This document shows, piece by piece, positions 61,503 to 64,000 of a DNA stretch of 64,000 bases (its first letter is position 1; each line of letters starts with the position of its first letter). The notes beneath the pieces were generated by a model. That model worked only from the letters and a program-made list of their open reading frames with translations. It did no database searches and was not told the origin of the DNA. The stretch is from Thermanaerothrix daxensis (GTDB taxonomy: Bacteria > Chloroflexota > Anaerolineae > Anaerolineales > Anaerolineaceae), in NCBI RefSeq assembly GCF_001306145.1, contig NZ_LGKO01000002.1, forward strand, positions 1-64,000. The letters run 5' to 3'. The position numbers and the translations under genes were made by a program.

Positions 61503-62537
61503 TCAGACGGTTACCTGACGCTCACCGCGCATTTGCTCCACTTCTTTACCCCAACGCAGCGGTTGCCGCAGGTAGTAGTAAAACCCCAATGCAGTGATCG
61601 GCAGCCATAATGCGGCATGCAGCACCAGGGTGTAGCCAGCCGCAATTTCTCCCGGAACGCCGTAGGCGACAAGCAAGGCAATACCCGGCGCATCGAACGT
61701 ACCCACATACCCCGGCGCCGAGGGGAGCGTTGTTGCCAGATTGACAATGCCGTTCATCAGCATCAGGGCAAAGAAAGAGACTTCAAACGAAAAAGCGTGC
61801 ATGACAAACCAGTATTTGCCGGTTTCCAACAGCCAGATGATCACCGTGGTGATGAAGATCATCAGGGCTTCCAGCGGCGAACGCAGGGCCTCCAGCCCGC
61901 TGAGGAAGCGCAGGGCCAGATCAAGCACACGTGCACGCAGACGCAGGGGGAGCAGGTGGTTGACCAGCCAGGTGATCAGCCGTTCGGCGGGTTTGGGAAA
62001 CATGGCCGCCAGCAAAAATGCCAGCAACGCCCCTACGAAAATGGTGGTTCCCCAAAGCGCTACGTCTCGGATGCTCAGCGCGCCGATCACCCCCGAGCCG
62101 TGTGTGAGGCGCGCCAGTTCGGGCAGGTTAAGGAAAACGAAAGCCAGCATGACCACCCCGTCGTAGATGCGTTCAACGATGATGGTGGCCAGGGAAGCAG
62201 AGATGGGAACACCCTCACGCTGCTTGAGCACCGCGGCCCGCAAAACCTCACCGGCACGGGCGGGGTAGATATTGTTGCCCATGTAGCCAATGGCAACGAT
62301 GGGGAACATGACGCGTGTGGAGATGGGCTTGAGCGGGCGCAAGAGGTAGTGCCAGCGCCAGGCACGCACCCACACGCCGAGAAAGTACACTGCCACACCG
62401 GGCAAGATCCAAATGTAAGCGGCTTGTTTGACCGTCTGCCACACCAGGGGCAGGTGGAGGTTGCGCAGCGCCAGGGTTAAAAAGACCAGGCTGATCACCA
62501 GCCCGAGCCAGAACTGCCAGCGTTTGAGGATGTTCAT
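61503..62537 (-). CDS. lysylphosphatidylglycerol-synthase-type transmembrane protein (UPF0104)
   Basis: 344 residues with about eight helices. GYMGNNIYPARAGEVLRAAVLKQREGV is the conserved block (N-x-x-P-A-R-x-G-E) and SAPGYVGTFDAPGIALL the C-terminal one (P-G-x-x-G-x-F-D/E). This is the flippase-like half of MprF without the transferase domain. It may flip lipids. It is in tandem with the oxidoreductase gene, suggesting membrane-lipid modification; that link is inference. Confidence 0.85.
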   Translation of the reverse strand: MNILKRWQFWLGLVISLVFLTLALRNLHLPLVWQTVKQAAYIWILPGVAVYFLGVWVRAWRWHYLLRPLKPISTRVMFPIVAIGYMGNNIYPARAGEVLRAAVLKQREGVPISASLATIIVERIYDGVVMLAFVFLNLPELARLTHGSGVIGALSIRDVALWGTTIFVGALLAFLLAAMFPKPAERLITWLVNHLLPLRLRARVLDLALRFLSGLEALRSPLEALMIFITTVIIWLLETGKYWFVMHAFSFEVSFFALMLMNGIVNLATTLPSAPGYVGTFDAPGIALLVAYGVPGEIAAGYTLVLHAALWLPITALGFYYYLRQPLRWGKEVEQMRGERQVTV

Positions 62538-62590
62538 GCCGTGGCTTGTTCCGAATCAGTGAGATAAGATGAGCGGCGCGGCAAATCGGC

Positions 62591-62728
62591 CTAAAACTGC
62601 ACAACGGCGGTGATGATCATTGCCAGGATGATCATCACCGCAAGCGCGGCAAAGACGTATTGCTGGATTCGCAGACGCCGCTGTTCGGCCTCTTTACGCG
62701 AAAGTTTCGGGCGTGATTTGGATGCCAT
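62591..62728 (-). CDS. 45-residue single-span membrane protein
   Basis: ATG 62728 (GGAGGTTAACTG before it) to TAG 62591. A basic N-terminus MASKSRPKLSRKEAEQRRLR and one helix YVFAALAVMIILAMIITAVVQ. Start signal and design are those of a real gene; I do not recognise a family. It is 53 bases upstream of the LPG-synthase-type gene and may be co-transcribed. Confidence 0.72.
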   Translation of the reverse strand: MASKSRPKLSRKEAEQRRLRIQQYVFAALAVMIILAMIITAVVQF

Positions 62729-62799
62729 CAGTTAACCTCCAACGGGACTGATTCTACCCCAAAATGATCCCGCGCGGGCAAATGAAGGGGCGGGGCATG

Positions 62800-62823
62800 A
62801 AAAGACCCGGGTGTGCCCGGGTC
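62800..62823 (-). terminator. terminator after the FmdB-type gene
   Basis: GACCCGGG-CACA-CCCGGGTC followed on the minus strand by TTTTC. Confidence 0.88.
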
Positions 62824-62860
62824 CGGATGAAGCAGAGATGAGTAAGGGTCGGTCGCGAGG

Positions 62861-63145
62861 TCAATCGTTGGTGTTGCTGGCGCTGCCGGTTTTGCCGCTT
62901 TCTGCCGTGCTTTCGGACGCCTTGCTCTCGCTGTGGTGAGAGGTGGAACGGCTTGCCCCTGAGGGCGAACGATGATCGGTGGCGTAAAACCCCGAACCCT
63001 TGAAGATGATGCCCACCGGGGCATACACTTTGTGGAGAGACTTCTTCCCGCACTCGGGGCACCAGCTCAGAGGCGGATCGGAAAAGCGTTGATTGCGTTC
63101 GAACTGAACACCGCAGTTTTCACACCGATAGGTATAGACCGGCAT
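62861..63145 (-). CDS. FmdB-family zinc-ribbon protein
   Basis: 94 residues: MPVYTYRCENCGVQFERNQRFSD with C8-x2-C11 and CPEC (29-32), then GIIFKGSGFYATDHR, all standard for FmdB, and a Ser-rich tail of about 35 residues. FmdB was first seen as a regulator of formamidase genes; its general function is unknown. GAGGTGAGCG precedes ATG 63145. Confidence 0.9.
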   Translation of the reverse strand: MPVYTYRCENCGVQFERNQRFSDPPLSWCPECGKKSLHKVYAPVGIIFKGSGFYATDHRSPSGASRSTSHHSESKASESTAESGKTGSASNTND

Positions 63146-63181
63146 ACGCTCACCTCCTTAAAAAAGCCAGTCAAAAAGACC

Positions 63182-63225
63182 CTGACACAGGCATAAATTG
63201 TAAGACGTTTGTGTCAGATTGACAA
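63182..63225 (-). promoter_or_regulatory. promoter of the FmdB-type gene with a flanking inverted repeat
   Basis: Minus strand TTGTCA (63225-63220), 17-base spacer, TACAAT (63202-63197). An exact 8-bp inverted repeat, CTGACACA (63182-63189) and TGTGTCAG (63210-63217), brackets the -10 box with 20 bases between arms: a likely repressor site. Confidence 0.7.
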
Positions 63226-63473
63226 GGTTTTTAACGTTTCAATCCCCTTACAATATAGACACAATGCCTCTGCTTTTTGCACTTACTTCTAAAAAGCATC
63301 CTGGCTGGTATCTGCGGCAAGAGGATGCCTTCACGCCCCCGTGAAGCCGTTCTAGTGGGGCTATAATTTTGGTTGGAAAGGCGCACTAATACCGCAGAGT
63401 CATCCCTGGAGAGCTGGCCTTCTTCTTACCTTCCTTTTTGCGCCCGGCTCGGATCTAAAAGGAGGTGTGGGCG
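63226..63473 (+). other. upstream region of the SnoaL-like gene
   Basis: Part of a 328-base stretch without a gene (63146-63473). It holds TTCACG-CCCC-CGTGAA (a perfect 6-bp hairpin near 63333-63348) and TATAAT (63361-63366) without a clear -35. I see no other gene here. Confidence 0.4.
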
Positions 63474-63848
63474 ATGAGAATGGCTCGTGTGGAGGCGGCC
63501 ACCCGTTTGGTCCTGGCTTTCAACGAGGCTTTCAACCGGCATGATGTGGATGCCATGATGGCCTTGATGAGCGAGGATGTGGTGTTTGAAAATACCAGCC
63601 CGGCACCGGATGGGAGCGTGTACCACGGCAAGGAAGCCGTGACCCGCTTCTGGGAGGAGTTCTTCCGTCAATCGCCGCAGGCACACATTGAAATTGAAGA
63701 GATTTTTGGAATGGGCTTTCGGTGTGTGATGCGCTGGCGCTATACCTGGGTGGATGCGAGTGGGGCAGCGGGACACGTTCGTGGCGTAGACATTTTCCGT
63801 ATCAAGGAAGGACGCATTTGCGAAAAGCTTTCTTACGTGAAGGGTTAG
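63474..63848 (+). CDS. SnoaL/NTF2-like protein
   Basis: 124 residues from ATG 63474 (AAAAGGAGG upstream). [10 protein letters not shown]-type start ([28 protein letters not shown]), [16 protein letters not shown], and [10 protein letters not shown]...[18 protein letters not shown]: the nuclear-transport-factor-2 fold. Members are ketosteroid-isomerase-like enzymes or binders; no substrate can be named. Its stop overlaps the stop of the convergent GGDEF gene. Confidence 0.85.
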   Translation: MRMARVEAATRLVLAFNEAFNRHDVDAMMALMSEDVVFENTSPAPDGSVYHGKEAVTRFWEEFFRQSPQAHIEIEEIFGMGFRCVMRWRYTWVDASGAAGHVRGVDIFRIKEGRICEKLSYVKG

Positions 63849-64000
63849 GGGGCTTCCCACTCCACCCGATTGCGCCCGTTGTGTTTGGCGCGATACAGCG
63901 CCAGGTCGGCGCGCTTAATCAGGCTATCAGGGGTGTCCTGCTCGCGGCTCAGGGTCACTCCAAACGAAGCCGTTACCGGGATGCCCTGGTTGAAATCAAA
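63845..64000 (-). CDS. GGDEF-domain protein, C-terminal end (partial)
   Basis: 51 codons before the stop are visible, entering from the right edge: [13 protein letters not shown]...[23 protein letters not shown]. This is the C-terminal third of a diguanylate cyclase domain; the GG(D/E)EF loop itself is outside. Such an enzyme would make the c-di-GMP sensed by the riboswitch at 15126, though many cyclases may exist in the genome. Confidence 0.88.
   Translation of the reverse strand, partial: FDFNQGIPVTASFGVTLSREQDTPDSLIKRADLALYRAKHNGRNRVEWEAP

Overview
The window looks like a chromosome segment of a moderately GC-rich (about 60%) bacterium, most likely an Anaerolineae-type member of the Chloroflexota. 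That placement is inference. It rests on the gene content: XPB/Ssl2-N-like and Rad52-like proteins, NEW3/CARDB secreted proteins, PIN-TRAM and DUF4332 proteins, and secreted proteins carrying a Y-L-P-[LV]-I motif. No 16S rRNA gene is present to test it. I see no insertion sequence, prophage, CRISPR array or replication origin.

Layout. 1-9958 is a leftward housekeeping block: TPR fragment, glycine C-acetyltransferase, XPB-N-like protein, lipid kinase, two membrane proteins, then YbaK/rlmB/cysS/PIN-TRAM. 9959-15390 is a surface locus: a 1281-residue secreted beta-helix protein, and convergent to it a small sortase-fold protein preceded by a clear cyclic-di-GMP-I riboswitch. 15391-18502 is a Fur-family regulator divergent from an ECF nickel/cobalt importer. 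18499-26293 holds dppA, lipA, a photolyase, a CAP-LysM protein, a CBS protein, NfeD, a DUF4332 protein and tRNA-Gly. 26293-31142 holds an alcohol dehydrogenase, a CadA/ZntA ATPase with its ArsR/SmtB repressor, and an MntA-HepT toxin-antitoxin pair. 31367-43275 holds a GNAT acetyltransferase, a large membrane protein, a YIP1/ABC/NEW3/FtsX-type operon, an ECF sigma factor with a probable anti-sigma, and a second ECF transporter of unknown substrate.

43682-48792 contains a Cys-rich 76-residue protein, a Rad52-like/DUF3820 protein and a five-gene leftward operon (CPBP protease, HTH regulator, ABC ATPase, ABC permease, Ig-like/zinc-ribbon membrane protein). 49010-53794 is a complete 2-oxo-acid dehydrogenase operon (E1alpha, E1beta, E2, E3); lipA at 19607 can supply its lipoyl cofactor. 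54454-60160 is the classic translation cluster tRNA-Thr, tRNA-Tyr, tRNA-Thr, tuf, rpmG, tRNA-Trp, secE, nusG, rplK, rplA, rplJ, rplL, with two L1-box-like sites and an L10 leader. 60175-64000 ends with a flavin oxidoreductase, an LPG-synthase-type membrane protein, a 45-residue membrane protein, FmdB, a SnoaL-like protein and the end of a GGDEF protein.

The most notable features are: the c-di-GMP riboswitch on a sortase gene beside a giant secreted protein, both proteins carrying a Y-L-P-x-I motif; a tuf gene with strikingly anomalous codon use that stops abruptly about 17 codons before its end; duplicated L1-like mRNA boxes; a Nur-like operator and a possible structured leader before the nickel/cobalt importer; and an ECF S-component whose best ribosome-binding site and ATG lie out of frame with the main reading frame.
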